Below, piece by piece: positions 4,871-5,075 of a stretch of 5,075 nt of DNA. Both the position numbers and the translations under genes were made by a program. The number at the start of each line of letters is the position of its first letter. The stretch's first letter is position 1. The stretch comes from Egerieenecus sp048201975 (GTDB lineage: Bacteria > Bacillota > Clostridia > Christensenellales > Aristaeellaceae): positions 1 through 5,075 of the forward strand of contig DBFBGQ010000038.1 in the NCBI GenBank assembly GCA_048201975.1. Direction: 5' to 3'. Below the pieces are notes generated by a model. The model was not told the DNA's origin. It saw only the letters and a program-made list of their open reading frames with translations, and did not search any database.

Positions 4871-5075
4871 GTGGCGGAAATATCCTGGGAACTGATGGAG
4901 CAGCAGGTGGCCGCGTGCCGGATGTGCGCGCTGTGCCAGGGGATTCACCGCAAGGTGCCCGGCCAGGGCGACCGGCATAGCCCGCTGATGTTCATCGGGG
5001 AGGGCCCTGGACAGGTGGAGGACGAGCAGGGGCTGGCCTTTGTGGGGCCGGCGGGGCAGCTGCTGACCCGGATGC
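4871..5075 (+). CDS. Uracil-DNA glycosylase, family 4 (partial, 5' end)
   Basis: The first 68 codons of a family 4 (iron-sulfur) uracil-DNA glycosylase; the gene continues past the right edge. The enzyme removes uracil, mostly from cytosine deamination, from DNA at the start of base-excision repair. Seen here: CRMC at 16-19, providing the first two of four expected [4Fe-4S] ligands (an additional Cys22 follows); the motif 1 loop GEGPGQVED at 43-51, the active-site segment of this family; and AFVGPAGQLL at 56-65, matching the usual PFVGRAGQLL. GEGPG rather than GEAPG also occurs in the Thermotoga enzyme, so it is not a defect. The start is GTG at 4871, with GGAGGGG (4857-4863) 7 bases upstream; an ATG at 4864 is out of frame and directly abuts that site. 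The other two cluster cysteines and the HPS-type motif 2 would lie outside the window. Confidence 0.93.
   Translation, partial: MAEISWELMEQQVAACRMCALCQGIHRKVPGQGDRHSPLMFIGEGPGQVEDEQGLAFVGPAGQLLTRM

Noticed and set aside
4433..4978. Minus-strand open frame of 181 codons covering the small membrane protein and the glycosylase start
   Set aside because: The plus-strand genes have ribosome binding sites and, for the glycosylase, diagnostic motifs. The hydrophobic stretch in this frame is the reverse of the acidic codons.
1..5075. Mobile element, CRISPR array, tRNA or rRNA, toxin-antitoxin or phage defence genes
   Set aside because: No transposase, integrase, regular repeat array, tRNA cloverleaf or defence-type domain was seen. 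All long frames with real motifs are housekeeping or enzyme families, and composition appears even across the window.

Overview
The window looks like chromosomal DNA from a GC-rich member of the Bacillota, most likely a gut-type clostridium of the Oscillospiraceae or Christensenellales kind. The reasons are the protein types (a clostridial-style SPL-family radical SAM protein, TlyA, TrmL, a family 4 uracil-DNA glycosylase), strong AAGGAGG/GGAGG ribosome binding sites, TATAAT-type promoters and GC-rich codon use. The assignment is inference from gene content and style; no rRNA or other taxonomic marker is present. Gene density is high, and no stretch above 300 bases lacks a gene.

Layout. The window is organised around a divergent promoter region at about 2670-2835. 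Leftward (minus strand) run tlyA (S4/FtsJ-type rRNA 2'-O-methyltransferase), then after 12 bases a radical SAM protein of the SPL family, then after 63 bases murI (glutamate racemase). murI seems to have its own promoter across the end of the radical SAM gene, and the leftward unit ends at a rho-independent terminator at the left edge of the window. Rightward (plus strand) run a polysaccharide pyruvyl transferase-family protein (TTG start), trmL (tRNA wobble-base 2'-O-methyltransferase, overlapping its upstream neighbour by ATGA), a small acidic single-pass membrane protein of unknown function, and the first 68 codons of a family 4 uracil-DNA glycosylase that runs off the right edge.

How the genes fit together. 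Most are ordinary housekeeping functions: rRNA and tRNA ribose methylation (tlyA, trmL), peptidoglycan precursor supply (murI) and DNA base-excision repair (the glycosylase). Three genes are less well understood: the SPL-family radical SAM protein, the pyruvyl transferase-family protein without visible glycan genes around it, and the 107-residue membrane protein. I see no mobile element, CRISPR array, tRNA, rRNA or phage gene, and no convincing new multi-gene system. The items worth a second look are small: the promoter architecture, the tandem repeat in the tlyA leader, start-codon details, a possible hairpin hiding a ribosome binding site, and the unexplained proteins.
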